Source of the DNA: Bacteroidaceae bacterium
GTDB taxonomy: Bacteria > Bacteroidota > Bacteroidia > Bacteroidales > Bacteroidaceae
Length of the DNA: 45,710 bases
Assembly (NCBI GenBank): GCA_017615835.1
Contig: JAFZZI010000024.1
Coordinates: 1-45,710 of the forward strand
Direction of reading: 5' to 3'
In this document: positions 17,832 through 27,672 of the stretch, in pieces
Layout of the letters: each line of letters opens with the position of its first letter
Position numbering within the stretch: the first letter of the stretch is position 1
Made by a program: the position numbers and the translations under genes
Notes under the pieces: generated by a model
Databases searched by the model: none
Seen by the model: only the letters and a program-made list of their open reading frames with translations
Told to the model about the DNA's origin: nothing

Positions 17832-18134
17832 TCAGAGAAACAGTTTCAGTGCACGTGCCAGCTGGTCAGGACAGCTGGTACCACGGCCTCCGCAGTCTAT
17901 GCCCTCAAGTCGCCTGACAGCCTCCTTGACGGTCATACCCTGGCACAGGGATGCAATGCCTGTGGTGTTGCCCTGACATCCTCCATTGAAAATGACAGAT
18001 TTGATTATACCGTCCTTGCTGACAGTAATGCTTATCGATTGCGAGCAGACATTGCGACACGTCATCACGTTCAAGGTGCGATCGCCGTCTGCTGCATTGA
18101 AATTGCTGACTGGGGTAATATCAAAGTTTGCCAT
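17832..18134 (-). CDS. TSCPD domain protein (TIGR03905 family)
   Basis: A 100-residue protein of the TSCPD family, named from a Thr-Ser-Cys-Pro-Asp motif near its C-terminus. The motif is present verbatim (GRGTSCPDQLARALK, around residues 85-98). The family core FNGGCQGNTTGIASLCQGMT and the Cys pattern NVMTCRNVCSQSI suggest a metal or Fe-S/zinc site. TSCPD domains also form part of class II ribonucleotide reductases (NrdJ), so this small protein may work in nucleotide metabolism. Its start overlaps the end of the homocysteine methyltransferase gene by 14 nt, indicating coupled translation. Confidence 0.85.
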   Translation of the reverse strand: MANFDITPVSNFNAADGDRTLNVMTCRNVCSQSISITVSKDGIIKSVIFNGGCQGNTTGIASLCQGMTVKEAVRRLEGIDCGGRGTSCPDQLARALKLFL

Positions 18135-19137
18135 TATTGTCTGTTACTTCTGGTTTTTCCGGAAAGAATCTTGTCAAAAAAGACCGGATCCTGTTAATCG
18201 GACTGTACTTGTTATAGTATTTTCTCGGTGCAAAACCGTCAAGGGCATCGGCGATTTCAGAAATATATTCAGGAGTTGTTCCACAACAGCCGCCTGCAAT
18301 GTTGATGAGTCTCTCGTTTGCCATCTCTGCCATTATTCCGGCAATATAGGACGGTCTTTCATTATAACCGAATGCTGTCGGAGGTCCAGCACTCGGATAA
18401 ACTGACACGGCATGTTTTGTCATCGAGGATATCTCTCTGACATAAGGAACTATCCCTGTCGCTCCGGAACAGCAGTTGAGACCTATGGAAAGCGGGTCGT
18501 ACCGTTGAGCCATATTGACAAATTCCTGTATGGTCGAGCCCGAGACGAGACATCCTCCGTCACCGGCAAGCGTTGCAGACACCATTATCGGCAAGTCAAA
18601 TCCGCGTTTGGACAGAACCTCGCGGATGGCCTGAAGGGCAGCCTCTGCATTTCTCAAGTCGGTTACAGTCTCAACCAGAAATCCGTCAACCCCTCCGTCT
18701 GTCAAAGCTATAGCCTGAGTGATGTAATCTTGCTTGAGTGCTTCGAAAGTGATGGTTTCCGATTGATCCTTTTTCATCTCTGCCGCTGTAACCGACTTCG
18801 AGGTGGGTCCCATGCTGCCCATCACCCACACTTTGTGGTCTGAACAGTTGTCAGCCGCACAGCGTGCAGCAATAGCGGCAGCCAGATTGAGTTTCCTCAC
18901 CTCATCTTGCAGTCCATAGGCTTTCTGGGTCACGGCATTGGCACCAAAAGAGCAGGTACTGATAATGTCAGCACCTGCATTGATATATGCCTTGTGGATA
19001 CCTATTATAAAGTCGGGATCCGTCAGCGGAAGAGCATCATTGTTGCCGTCATATTCCAGGTCGGCATTCATGATTTCGGTTCCCATTCCGCCATCCAGAA
19101 TCAGAATCCTCTTCCTGAGTTCCTTGTAAATAGTCAT
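18121..19137 (-). CDS. Homocysteine S-methyltransferase family protein
   Basis: A 338-residue (beta/alpha)8 homocysteine-binding domain, equal to the N-terminal module of cobalamin-dependent MetH or the stand-alone MmuM/betaine-type enzymes. It shows LILDGGMGTEIMN at the start, GLNCCSGATG in the middle (zinc-binding Cys) and the second zinc motif GGCCGTTPEYI near residue 300. No folate, cobalamin or activation domain follows, so the methyl donor is unknown. It starts at ATG 19137 (an upstream in-frame TTG at 19152 overlaps the glyA stop) and its 3' end overlaps the TSCPD gene. Co-transcription with glyA points to folate one-carbon metabolism. Confidence 0.85.
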   Translation of the reverse strand: MTIYKELRKRILILDGGMGTEIMNADLEYDGNNDALPLTDPDFIIGIHKAYINAGADIISTCSFGANAVTQKAYGLQDEVRKLNLAAAIAARCAADNCSDHKVWVMGSMGPTSKSVTAAEMKKDQSETITFEALKQDYITQAIALTDGGVDGFLVETVTDLRNAEAALQAIREVLSKRGFDLPIMVSATLAGDGGCLVSGSTIQEFVNMAQRYDPLSIGLNCCSGATGIVPYVREISSMTKHAVSVYPSAGPPTAFGYNERPSYIAGIMAEMANERLINIAGGCCGTTPEYISEIADALDGFAPRKYYNKYSPINRIRSFLTRFFPEKPEVTDNNGKL

Positions 19138-19148
19138 CCTGACGGTTG

Positions 19149-20435
19149 TCAATAGGCAAACATCGGATAATCCTTCATGATTTCGTTCACCCGTGAACGC
19201 ACAGAAGTAATGGTCTTCTCGTCCTCAGGTGCGTTCAGAACCTCCTCAATCAGGCCGGCAATGACAATCATAAGGTCTTCCTTGGCACCGCGCGTAGTAA
19301 TGGCCGGAGTGCCGAGACGCAGACCGCTGGTCTGGAATGCAGACCGGGTATCAAACGGAACCATGTTCTTGTTAGCGGTAATGTCGGCTGCCACCAGAGC
19401 CTTCTCCGCCACCTTACCGGTAAGGTCAGGATACTTGGAACGCAAGTCAACCAGCAGGCTGTGGTTGTCAGTACCTCCGGAGATGATGGTAAATCCACGC
19501 TTTGAGAGTTCATCGGCCAGAACTTTGGCGTTTTTCTGAACCTGCTTCTGATACTCCTTGAATTCAGGCTGCAAAGCCTCGCCGAAAGCAACCGCCTTGG
19601 CTGCTATCACATGCTCCAGGGGGCCTCCCTGAATACCGGGGAATACAGCCGAGTCAATCAGCTGCGACATCATCTTGATCTCACCCTTCGGAGTTGTCTT
19701 CCCCCAAGGATTGGCAAAGTCGTGTCCAATCAGTATGATGCCGCCGCGCGGTCCGCGCAGAGTCTTGTGAGTTGTAGATGTCACAATATGCGCATACTTG
19801 ACAGGGTTGTCAAGGAGTCCTGCTGCGATAAGGCCTGCGGGATGGGCCATATCCACCATGAAAAGGGCACCGACTTCGTCGGCAATCCTGCGCATGCGGG
19901 CATAGTCCCACTCACGCGAATATGCAGAACCTCCGCCGATAATCAGTTTCGGTTTCTCCTTGAGGGCAAGTTCTTCCATCTTGTCGTAATCCACACGACC
20001 TGTTTCGGGGTTCAGGTCGTAGCCTACGGCTCTGTAGAGAATACCTGAGGTATTGACAGCCGAGCCGTGAGAGAGATGACCGCCATGTGCAAGATTAAGA
20101 CCCATGAATGTGTCACCAGGGTTAAGCACTGTCAGAAGTACTGCTGCATTGGCCTGTGCGCCCGAATGGGGTTGTACATTTGCATATTCAGCGCCAAACA
20201 GTTGCTTAATGCGGGCAATGGCTAGGTTCTCAGCCTCGTCCACCACCTCACAGCCGCCATAATAGCGCTTGCCCGGATAGCCCTCGGCATACTTGTTTGT
20301 CAGGCATGATCCCATGGCCTGCATCACTTGGTCGCTCACAAAGTTCTCAGACGCGATCAACTCCATACCCTTCTGCTGACGCAGGTGCTCACGGTTGATG
20401 ATGTCAAAAATCAGTTCGTCTCTTTTCATTTTCAT
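19149..20435 (-). CDS. glyA: Serine hydroxymethyltransferase
   Basis: Pyridoxal-phosphate enzyme that interconverts serine + tetrahydrofolate and glycine + 5,10-methylene-tetrahydrofolate, the main source of one-carbon units for purine, thymidylate and methionine synthesis. At 428 residues it has standard length and motifs: [10 protein letters not shown] near the start, [33 protein letters not shown] and the Schiff-base lysine in [14 protein letters not shown] (Lys near 226). It lies 20 nt after the outer-membrane-protein gene and is followed by the homocysteine methyltransferase. The start may be the first or third codon (both Met). Confidence 0.97.
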   Translation of the reverse strand: MKMKRDELIFDIINREHLRQQKGMELIASENFVSDQVMQAMGSCLTNKYAEGYPGKRYYGGCEVVDEAENLAIARIKQLFGAEYANVQPHSGAQANAAVLLTVLNPGDTFMGLNLAHGGHLSHGSAVNTSGILYRAVGYDLNPETGRVDYDKMEELALKEKPKLIIGGGSAYSREWDYARMRRIADEVGALFMVDMAHPAGLIAAGLLDNPVKYAHIVTSTTHKTLRGPRGGIILIGHDFANPWGKTTPKGEIKMMSQLIDSAVFPGIQGGPLEHVIAAKAVAFGEALQPEFKEYQKQVQKNAKVLADELSKRGFTIISGGTDNHSLLVDLRSKYPDLTGKVAEKALVAADITANKNMVPFDTRSAFQTSGLRLGTPAITTRGAKEDLMIVIAGLIEEVLNAPEDEKTITSVRSRVNEIMKDYPMFAY

Positions 20436-20455
20436 TTATGTTAGTTGTTTGTATT

Positions 20456-21160
20456 CTATAGGAACAGTCCCAAGGAAAAGTAAAGGACTCCGGTTCTCCG
20501 TTTCATGACTATCCCGGTCAAAGATTCATCCGGGTTCTGACTTCTAAGTATGCCATCCGAAGGGAAAGTTATTCCTAAATCATAGCCGAAGCAAAGCTGT
20601 ATGTTGCTTATGCTCAAGTTTACTCCCGCCGTAGCATTCAAGACGGCCCTGAAGTTTTCCACGACATCGGCACTGCCGAAGCCCGAATAGTAGGAATAAT
20701 TGCCGGCAGACAACGGGAATGACACCTTGGGGCCAATGTAAAGCGACAGGCTGTAAGGTTCCTGCTTCACCACGTTGAATCCGAAAATCAGCGGTATCTG
20801 AAAAGATTTTCCGTCAACAGAGAAAACCTGATCATGCATATTGCCCTCCGGGTCCTCGTACTTGAAACTGATGGAAGACTTGCTATGACAGAACGACAGG
20901 CCTGTCTGTATGTAGTGTCTGTCTATATTGATGCGTCCGAAAGCGGAAATGATGAATCCTATATCGGAACTGGTGGAATAGCTTTCCACTTCGTATCCGC
21001 CAACACGCATGTCCTGCATGAACATAATTGCAGATCCACATCCGGCAGTGACCCCATAATTCAGTCTCCGCGACACGGTACTGCGCTCTATCTGGGCACG
21101 GGAAGATGCCGGAACGGCCGCAATGAACAGTGCCAGAGCCAATGCGCGGATGGTTCTCAT
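20456..21160 (-). CDS. Outer-membrane beta-barrel (porin-like) protein
   Basis: A 234-residue exported protein: signal peptide MRTIRALALALFIAAVPASS, then eight or so amphipathic beta-strands (for example RRLNYGVTAGCGSAIMFMQD, HYIQTGLSFCHSKSSISFKY, YSLSLYIGPKVSFPLSAGNY) ending in VLYFSLGLFL. This fits the Bacteroidota outer membrane beta-barrel/porin family (PF13568-like). It sits between pyrI (3 nt upstream) and glyA (20 nt downstream), so it is part of a metabolic operon; its solute, if any, is unknown. Such insertion of an outer-membrane gene in a biosynthetic operon is unusual but common enough in Bacteroidales. Confidence 0.8.
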   Translation of the reverse strand: MRTIRALALALFIAAVPASSRAQIERSTVSRRLNYGVTAGCGSAIMFMQDMRVGGYEVESYSTSSDIGFIISAFGRINIDRHYIQTGLSFCHSKSSISFKYEDPEGNMHDQVFSVDGKSFQIPLIFGFNVVKQEPYSLSLYIGPKVSFPLSAGNYSYYSGFGSADVVENFRAVLNATAGVNLSISNIQLCFGYDLGITFPSDGILRSQNPDESLTGIVMKRRTGVLYFSLGLFL

Positions 21161-21163
21161 CTG

Positions 21164-21619
21164 CTAGACAAGCTTTATTTCGTAACTGTATATCTCCTTG
21201 TTGCAGTAATGGCACCTCAAAGTTCCTGCCTCCTTGTCGGTTACATTGAAAACTGTCCTGACAGGTTCGTGGTTGGTGATGCACTTCGGATTCAGGCACC
21301 TGACTATGCCGACAACCTTGTCCGGCATAGTAACGTGATGTTTTTCAGTAACCTCATAATCGTGTATGGTAGTTATCACAATATTGGGAACAATTACCGA
21401 CAACTTGCTGACCTCCTCGTCCGTGAAGTAACGGTCTGCAATCTTGATGATACCTTTTCTTCCCATCTTGTGGCTGAACAGGTTAGCTCCGATTGTCACC
21501 TGTGTCGTCATCTCCTGCAGCTTGAGCAGGTTTACCACATCAAACACCTTGTCTGGCGGAATGTGGTCAATCACCGTACCATTCTCAAGAGCAGCTACCA
21601 CTAATTCTGACTTCTTCAT
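21164..21619 (-). CDS. pyrI: Aspartate carbamoyltransferase regulatory chain
   Basis: The regulatory subunit that binds PyrB trimers and gives nucleotide control of the first committed step of pyrimidine synthesis. The 151 residues hold the allosteric domain (GTVIDHIPPDKVFDVVNLLK, residues about 14-33, and MGRKGIIKI near 50-60) and the C-terminal zinc domain with both Cys pairs (RCLNPKCITN and LRCHYCNK). It is 6 nt downstream of pyrB. Everything needed for a normal PyrBI holoenzyme is present. Confidence 0.97.
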   Translation of the reverse strand: MKKSELVVAALENGTVIDHIPPDKVFDVVNLLKLQEMTTQVTIGANLFSHKMGRKGIIKIADRYFTDEEVSKLSVIVPNIVITTIHDYEVTEKHHVTMPDKVVGIVRCLNPKCITNHEPVRTVFNVTDKEAGTLRCHYCNKEIYSYEIKLV

Positions 21620-21625
21620 AAAAAT

Positions 21626-22546
21626 TCAGACTTTTATGTTCAACGAATCGCATATGATAGCCTCGCGTACATAAAGGCCGTTCTTGGCCTGTTTGAAATA
21701 ATATGCGGCAGGATTGCTGTCCACATCCTGATCAATCTCGTTCACTCTCGGGAGCGGATGGAGAATTTTCAGATTCTCTCTTGCATTACTGAGCATCTGG
21801 TTACGGAGAATAAATGCGTTCTTGACTTTTTCGTACACCATGAGATCAGTGAACCGTTCCTTCTGAACCCGCGTCATGTAAATTATATCCGAAGTGCTTA
21901 TGATTTCATCATTGAACTCATGGCTCTCGGTGAATACGATGCCATGCTCCGTGCAGTACTCCTTATACTCCTGCGGCATCTCCAGTTCACGGGGGGCAAT
22001 GAAACGGAAACGGGAACTGAAATGACGCATCGCAGTAAGCATGGAATGGACAGTCCGTCCATATTTGAGGTCACCGACAAGCGTTATGTCAAGATCATCG
22101 AGCCTTCCCTGGGTCTTAAGCATTGAATAGAGGTCGAGAAGAGTCTGTGAAGGATGCTGATTCGCACCGTCGCCGGCATTGATAATCGGAACGGGCGAAA
22201 CCTCGCTTGCATATCTGGCGGCGCCTTCCAGATAATGACGCATTACAATGACATCGGCATAATTGCTCACCATCATGATTGTATCCTTCAGAGATTCCCC
22301 TTTGGACGAACTTGTTGTCGCAGCATCGGAAAAGCCGATAACCCTGGCTCCGAGCCTGTTGGCTGCAGTCTCGAAACTGAGCCTGGTACGGGTTGAAGGC
22401 TCAAAAAACAGCGTGGCCACAACCTTGCCGTCCAGAATCTTGCGATTGGGCTCAGATTCGAACTTTGAGGCTTGTGCCAGCAGGTCAAGTATATCCTCTT
22501 TTGCAAGTTCCTCAAGCGAGATGAGACTTCTTCCTTGTAAGGCCAT
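21626..22546 (-). CDS. pyrB: Aspartate carbamoyltransferase catalytic chain
   Basis: Makes carbamoyl-aspartate from carbamoyl phosphate and aspartate in the first committed pyrimidine step. The 306 residues contain the carbamoyl-phosphate loop [14 protein letters not shown] (about residues 50-63), [14 protein letters not shown] (about 128-141) and the aspartate-domain motif [10 protein letters not shown] (about 266-275). It is the first gene of a minus-strand operon of six genes (pyrB, pyrI, barrel protein, glyA, homocysteine methyltransferase, TSCPD) and has a -7 box TAATTTTG at 22571-22578. Confidence 0.98.
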   Translation of the reverse strand: MALQGRSLISLEELAKEDILDLLAQASKFESEPNRKILDGKVVATLFFEPSTRTRLSFETAANRLGARVIGFSDAATTSSSKGESLKDTIMMVSNYADVIVMRHYLEGAARYASEVSPVPIINAGDGANQHPSQTLLDLYSMLKTQGRLDDLDITLVGDLKYGRTVHSMLTAMRHFSSRFRFIAPRELEMPQEYKEYCTEHGIVFTESHEFNDEIISTSDIIYMTRVQKERFTDLMVYEKVKNAFILRNQMLSNARENLKILHPLPRVNEIDQDVDSNPAAYYFKQAKNGLYVREAIICDSLNIKV

Positions 22547-22570
22547 TATAGTAAGATTGGTTCATGAGTT

Positions 22571-22578
22571 CAAAATTA
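22571..22578 (-). promoter_or_regulatory. -7 box of the pyrB operon
   Basis: Reads TAATTTTG on the minus strand, 25 nt upstream of the pyrB ATG, a full TAnnTTTG match. The leader is too short to hold an attenuator. Confidence 0.55.
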
Positions 22579-22662
22579 CAGCAAAAAACAATATGCAGAG
22601 GATGCGAAGCTTAAAAAAGAGTGAAAAAAGCGAGACTCCGCTGAAAGGTTGTGGTTTTTACC

Positions 22663-22670
22663 TATTTTTG
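22663..22670 (+). promoter_or_regulatory. -7 box of the class A PBP gene
   Basis: TATTTTTG, a TAnnTTTG match, 25 nt upstream of the GTG start. It is back-to-back with the pyrB promoter. Confidence 0.5.
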
Positions 22671-22694
22671 TATTCTGAATAAAATGTTCTTGCA

Positions 22695-25031
22695 GTGAAG
22701 AAATCATCAGGAGGATTGGTCGGTAAGACGATACGTTGGCTATGGATAGTATTTGCGGCAGGTGTACTTGCCTGCGGAGCCATTCTGTTCAGCATCTCCA
22801 AAGGATGGATAGGCAACATGCCTTCCTTCGAGGAACTCGAAAACCCTATAGACAAATTTGCAACCCAGATAATATCGGCAGACGGAGTTCTTCTCGGCAC
22901 ATTCTCGTACAGCAGGGAGAACCGTGTCTGGGTCGATTACGACGAACTGTCACCCGAACTGGTCAAAGCGCTCGTATCTACCGAGGACGTCCGTTTTCTT
23001 CAGCACTCCGGCATTGACCTCAAGGCGCTGATAAGGGCTGTCGTAAAAAGGCTGGTACTCCAGCAGAAGAGCGCAGGCGGCGGCAGTACCATTACCCAGC
23101 AGCTGGCCAAGCTGCTCTATACTGAGCATGTAGCCAGCAACAGCCTGCAAAGAATGCTTCAAAAACCCATTGAATGGGTAATTGCGGTACGTATCGAGCG
23201 ATACTACACCAAGGAAGAAATTCTTACGATGTATCTCAACAAGTATGATTTCGGCAACAACGCAATAGGCATTTACACTGCATCCAACACCTATTTCGGC
23301 AAGGAGCCGCGCGACCTTGACGCAGCCGAGGCCGCCATGCTCATAGGAATGTGCAAGAATTCATCCTTGTACAACCCCCTGAGACGTCCTGAACTGACAC
23401 GCGAACGCCGGAACGTGGTATTGTCCCAGATGAACCGTTCCGGATATCTTTCCAATGCCATGATGGATTCCATTGCCGCTACCGAACTTAGCCTGAATTA
23501 CCATCGGGTTGACCACAAGCTCGGACTGGCCACATACTTCAGGGAATATCTGCGCGGAGTAATGACTGCAAAAAAGCCGGAACGTTCCAATTACAGGGGA
23601 TGGCAGATGCAGCAATATTACGAAGATTCGCTCGACTGGGCTGAAGATCCTCTTTATGGCTGGTGCAACAAGAACTACAACCAGTCCGGCAAGCCCTACA
23701 ACATCTACGCCGACGGGCTGAAAGTGTATGTGACAATCGACTCCAGAATGCAAAGATATGCCGAGGAGGCTGTCGAAGAACATCTTCAAGAATATCTGCA
23801 GCCCACTTTCTTCAAGGTCAAGACCGGCAGGAATGCCCCGTTCTCGAACAACATCTCATCCGCAGACCTGAACTCCATCATGACCAGGGCGATGAGGCAG
23901 ACCGACCGTTACCGTACAATGCAGGCAGCAGGCAAAAGCGAAACGGAGATTCTTGACGCCTTCGACACCCCGCGCGAGATGAGTGTATTCTCGTACGACG
24001 GCTACAAAGATACAGTGATGAGCCCCATGGATTCCCTGCGTTACCTGAAATTCTTCCTCCGCACAGGATTCATGTCAATGGAGCCCAAGACAGGATACGT
24101 ACGGGCTTACGTGGGAGGACCCGACTACAGGCAGTTCCAATACGACATGGTTACGACCGGAAGACGTCAGGTGGGTTCTACGATAAAGCCATATCTGTAC
24201 TCTCTGGCCATGGAGAGCGGTTTCTCGCCCTGCGACCGTATCATCAACCAGACCCAGACACTGCTGACCGAAGACGGGAAAATCTGGAGGCCGAAGGACG
24301 ACGGCAAAGAGATGCTAGGCAGCCTTGTCACCATAAAATGGGGGCTGTCGCGTTCAAACAACAACATAACGGCATTCCTGATGGGCAAACTGAGTCCTTA
24401 CGAGTTCAAGAACCTGCTTCATGAGTTCGGTCTGCGCAATCAGGCAATAGAGCCCGTCCTTTCGCTCTGTCTCGGCACCTGCGACGTGTCGGTGGCCGAA
24501 ATGGTCAGCGCATATACAGCCTTCCCCAACAAGGGCATCAGGACAAGACCGCTTTACGTGACGCGCATTGATGACAGCGACGGAAACACCATAGCCACTT
24601 TCACGGCCCGCAGCAACGAAGTATTCAGCGAGGATACATCCTACAAAATGATTGACATGATGCGGGCTGTCATAACAGAAGGAACCGGCATGAGAATCCG
24701 CAACTATCACAGAGGTGACATGGGAGGAAAGACCGGAACTACCGACAACCATTCCGATGCATGGTTCATAGGCTATACCCCTGAACTTGTGACAGGCTGT
24801 TGGGTAGGCGGTGAGGACCGCGACATACACTTCGATTCAATGCAGTTCGGGCAGGGTTCCCGCATGGCACTGCCAATCTGCGGCATCTTCCTGAAGAAGG
24901 TCTATACAGACACTTTGGGACTTAACTATTCCGCCAGCAAGGTGTTTGACATTCCAAAAGACTTCAGTCCTTGCGGAGGCGAGGGCATGTCGGGCGGAGT
25001 TATGGAGACATATTCCTTTGATTCCTTTTAA
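22695..25031 (+). CDS. Class A penicillin-binding protein (PBP1A-type)
   Basis: A bifunctional peptidoglycan glycosyltransferase/transpeptidase, 778 residues. It has one N-terminal membrane anchor (about 10-32), a GT51 domain with the catalytic Glu in STEDVRFLQHSGID (about 97) and GGGSTITQQLAKLLY, and a transpeptidase domain with all three active-site motifs: SxxK in GSTIKPYLYS (about 495), SxN in SRSNNN (about 553) and KTGTT (about 679). The start is GTG at 22695; an ATG at 22684 is followed by an immediate stop. The gene is divergent from pyrB and 11 nt upstream of the branching-enzyme gene. Confidence 0.96.
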   Translation: MKKSSGGLVGKTIRWLWIVFAAGVLACGAILFSISKGWIGNMPSFEELENPIDKFATQIISADGVLLGTFSYSRENRVWVDYDELSPELVKALVSTEDVRFLQHSGIDLKALIRAVVKRLVLQQKSAGGGSTITQQLAKLLYTEHVASNSLQRMLQKPIEWVIAVRIERYYTKEEILTMYLNKYDFGNNAIGIYTASNTYFGKEPRDLDAAEAAMLIGMCKNSSLYNPLRRPELTRERRNVVLSQMNRSGYLSNAMMDSIAATELSLNYHRVDHKLGLATYFREYLRGVMTAKKPERSNYRGWQMQQYYEDSLDWAEDPLYGWCNKNYNQSGKPYNIYADGLKVYVTIDSRMQRYAEEAVEEHLQEYLQPTFFKVKTGRNAPFSNNISSADLNSIMTRAMRQTDRYRTMQAAGKSETEILDAFDTPREMSVFSYDGYKDTVMSPMDSLRYLKFFLRTGFMSMEPKTGYVRAYVGGPDYRQFQYDMVTTGRRQVGSTIKPYLYSLAMESGFSPCDRIINQTQTLLTEDGKIWRPKDDGKEMLGSLVTIKWGLSRSNNNITAFLMGKLSPYEFKNLLHEFGLRNQAIEPVLSLCLGTCDVSVAEMVSAYTAFPNKGIRTRPLYVTRIDDSDGNTIATFTARSNEVFSEDTSYKMIDMMRAVITEGTGMRIRNYHRGDMGGKTGTTDNHSDAWFIGYTPELVTGCWVGGEDRDIHFDSMQFGQGSRMALPICGIFLKKVYTDTLGLNYSASKVFDIPKDFSPCGGEGMSGGVMETYSFDSF

Positions 25032-25042
25032 CTATTTGTGAA

Positions 25043-27061
25043 ATGCCTATTAAAGAAACCGGTATGATGGAAATTGTCAAGAATGACCCATGGCTTGCTC
25101 CCTACGAGGAGATAATCAAAGCCAGACATGACTATGCAGTCCGCCGCGAAAAGGAGCTGTGCAACAGGGGCAGACTTGCAGACTTTGCCGTCGGATATAT
25201 GTACTATGGCCTTCACAAGGAAGACAAGGAATGGGTTTTCCGGGAATGGGCGCCAAATGCCACGGACATCTTCCTGATAGGCGATTTTTCCGATTGGATG
25301 GAGAATGACGCATTCCGGCTCACACGCCTTAACGACTATGGCGACTGGGAGGTACGGATGCCGTTGAATTCGCTCCGCCACGGACAGCACTACAAGATGC
25401 ATGTCAAATGGTCCGGCGGTGAAGGCGACCGTATTCCGGCGTGGGCCTTCAGAGTTGTCCAGGATCACAACTCCAACATCTTCACTGCCCAGGTCTGGGA
25501 TCCGGAAAGACAATACAATTTCATCAACGACGGTTACAAGCGCTCCAACGGACCGTTAATGATATACGAGTGCCATATCGGTATGGCGCAGGAAGAAGAA
25601 AAGGTCGGCATTTATTCCGAGTTCACCAGAAATGTCCTGCCCCGCATTAAGGCTGACGGGTACAACTGCATACAGATAATGGCTGTACAGGAACATCCCT
25701 ACTATGGAAGTTTCGGCTACCATGTCTCCAATTTCTTCGCCCCCTCTTCACGTTTCGGCACTCCTGAAGAGCTGAAGGAACTGATAGACACGGCTCACGG
25801 CATGGGAATGATGGTAATAATGGACATTGTACACTCCCATTCCGTAAAGAACACTGTCGAGGGCATAGGCTGTCTTGCCGGAGATCCCAACCAGTATTTC
25901 CTCGAAGGAGACCGCCACGAGCATCCCGCCTGGGGGTCATTGTGTTTCGACTATGGGAAGACATCAGTACTGCACTTCCTCCTGTCGAACTGTAAATACT
26001 GGCTGTCAGAATTCCATTTTGACGGATTCCGCTTTGACGGGGTAACATCCATGATATATTACAGCCATGGTCTCGGCGAGGCCTTCTGTAACTACGACGA
26101 TTATTTCAACGGTCACCAGGATGCCGAGGCAATCTGTTATCTGATGCTGGCCAACAAACTGATCCATCAGGTCAATCCAAAGGCTGTCACGATAGCAGAG
26201 GAAGTTTCCGGCATGCCGGGTCTGGCCGCTCCCCTGAATTCGGGCGGATACGGTTTTGATTACCGTATGGCCATGAACATACCCGACTATTGGATAAAGA
26301 CGATAAAGGAGTGCAGGGACGAAGAGTGGAATGTGTCCGGAATATTCTGGGAGGTTACCAACAGGCGGTCCGACGAGAAGACCATATCGTATGTCGAAAG
26401 CCACGATCAGGCTCTTGTAGGCGACAAAACCGTAATCTTCAGACTGATAGATGCCGACATGTACTGGCACTTCAAGAAGGGGACCGGCAACCTTGTCACC
26501 TCAAGGGGCATAGCCCTCCACAAGATGATAAGAATGGTCACTGCCTCAACAATCAACGGCGGCTACCTGAACTTCATGGGCAATGAATTCGGGCATCCCG
26601 AATGGATTGACTTCCCCCGCGAAGGTAACGGGTGGAGTTACAAATACGCCCGCCGTCAATGGAGTCTTGTGGACAACAAGGAACTCTCCTACCATCAGCT
26701 TGGCGATTTTGACCGGGACATGATTAATCTGATTGCATCCGTCAGGGGATTTCAGAAAACGGACATCATTGAGGTGTGGAAGCACGAGCAGGATCAGGTT
26801 CTGGCGTTCATGCGCGGCAAACTGCTGTTTGTTTTCAACTTCAATCCTTCCCGTTCGTTTGACGGCTACGGAATACTCGTACCGAAAGGCTCATACAAAG
26901 TTGTACTTAACACCGACGACCCTGCCTATGGCGGAAACGGTCTTGTTGACGACAGTGTAGTTCACCACACAATAGCCGATCCCCTGTATGAAAGCACAGG
27001 TAAAGAATGGCTGAAACTATATCTGCCGGCACGTACTGCCTTTGTCATGAAGAGTAAATAA
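25043..27061 (+). CDS. glgB: 1,4-alpha-glucan branching enzyme (GH13)
   Basis: Introduces alpha-1,6 branches in glycogen. The 672-residue protein has an N-terminal CBM48 domain (EWAPNATDIFLIGDFSDWME), a GH13 barrel with the nucleophile Asp in HFDGFRFDGVTSM (about 331), acid/base Glu in VTIAEEVSGMPG (about 385) and the third Asp in SYVESHDQAL (about 453), and a C-terminal all-beta domain. It resembles the eukaryote-like branching enzymes found in many Bacteroidota. It is followed after 2 nt by a membrane protein. Confidence 0.93.
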   Translation: MPIKETGMMEIVKNDPWLAPYEEIIKARHDYAVRREKELCNRGRLADFAVGYMYYGLHKEDKEWVFREWAPNATDIFLIGDFSDWMENDAFRLTRLNDYGDWEVRMPLNSLRHGQHYKMHVKWSGGEGDRIPAWAFRVVQDHNSNIFTAQVWDPERQYNFINDGYKRSNGPLMIYECHIGMAQEEEKVGIYSEFTRNVLPRIKADGYNCIQIMAVQEHPYYGSFGYHVSNFFAPSSRFGTPEELKELIDTAHGMGMMVIMDIVHSHSVKNTVEGIGCLAGDPNQYFLEGDRHEHPAWGSLCFDYGKTSVLHFLLSNCKYWLSEFHFDGFRFDGVTSMIYYSHGLGEAFCNYDDYFNGHQDAEAICYLMLANKLIHQVNPKAVTIAEEVSGMPGLAAPLNSGGYGFDYRMAMNIPDYWIKTIKECRDEEWNVSGIFWEVTNRRSDEKTISYVESHDQALVGDKTVIFRLIDADMYWHFKKGTGNLVTSRGIALHKMIRMVTASTINGGYLNFMGNEFGHPEWIDFPREGNGWSYKYARRQWSLVDNKELSYHQLGDFDRDMINLIASVRGFQKTDIIEVWKHEQDQVLAFMRGKLLFVFNFNPSRSFDGYGILVPKGSYKVVLNTDDPAYGGNGLVDDSVVHHTIADPLYESTGKEWLKLYLPARTAFVMKSK

Positions 27062-27063
27062 CA

Positions 27064-27672
27064 ATGGAAAGCGTTGAGCAGATAAGACAGGACCGCATCA
27101 TCCGGAACTTGGACAGGGCTGTATTCTTCGTTTTTGCGTTTTGCTATCTGTTGTTTCTCCAGGTGGATTTGGAATGGCAGGTCCACAACATCCTGACCGA
27201 CAAGGCAATCCCGTTTCATCCGTTCCTGCTGGCACTGATGTTCTCTTTCCTTGTAACGGTAATCGAGATACCCTTCTCGAAACTGCTGGGTTTCAGGGGC
27301 GGATGGAGAGCATGCAACTACGTCCCATCGGCAATATTGCTTGGTGCTGCCACCAGCCACAATGACAGATACTTCGTAGGATATTCGTGGATTACATGGA
27401 CTGTCATTCTGGTCTCGGCTGTCATACTGTTGCTCTTTCTGAGATTCCTGATGGAACTGAACCGTAACCCCAAAATAAGTCTTCTGAAAAGCCTGTCAAT
27501 TAACTTGGGCCTTCTGTCACTGTTCCTTCTCATTCCTCCTCTGTTGGGAAATACCGGCAGAATAACACACGAAGAACTCAGGGCAGAACGGATAAGGGAT
27601 AAAAACAACCCAACCGACATGCCCGGAGAGGATGCCTCGCTCACAGAGGACTCAATATTTACAACAGACTAG
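27064..27672 (+). CDS. Four-helix membrane protein of unknown function, downstream of glgB
   Basis: A 202-residue integral membrane protein. Hydrophobic segments lie at about 20-36 (AVFFVFAFCYLLFLQV), 58-76 (LLALMFSFLVTVIEIPF), 107-128 (TWTVILVSAVILLLFLRF) and 142-158 (NLGLLSLFLLIPPLLG), and the C-terminal tail is acidic and hydrophilic. I recognise no family. It starts 2 nt after glgB, so it belongs to the glgB transcript. Its stop overlaps the stop of the convergent CsgG/FlgT-like gene (CTAG, 27669-27672). Confidence 0.7.
   Translation: MESVEQIRQDRIIRNLDRAVFFVFAFCYLLFLQVDLEWQVHNILTDKAIPFHPFLLALMFSFLVTVIEIPFSKLLGFRGGWRACNYVPSAILLGAATSHNDRYFVGYSWITWTVILVSAVILLLFLRFLMELNRNPKISLLKSLSINLGLLSLFLLIPPLLGNTGRITHEELRAERIRDKNNPTDMPGEDASLTEDSIFTTD

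Noticed and set aside
20834-21604. 256-codon plus-strand open frame
   Set aside because: It lies antisense to the barrel protein and pyrI, both of which have clear family motifs; codon composition and translation are not protein-like.
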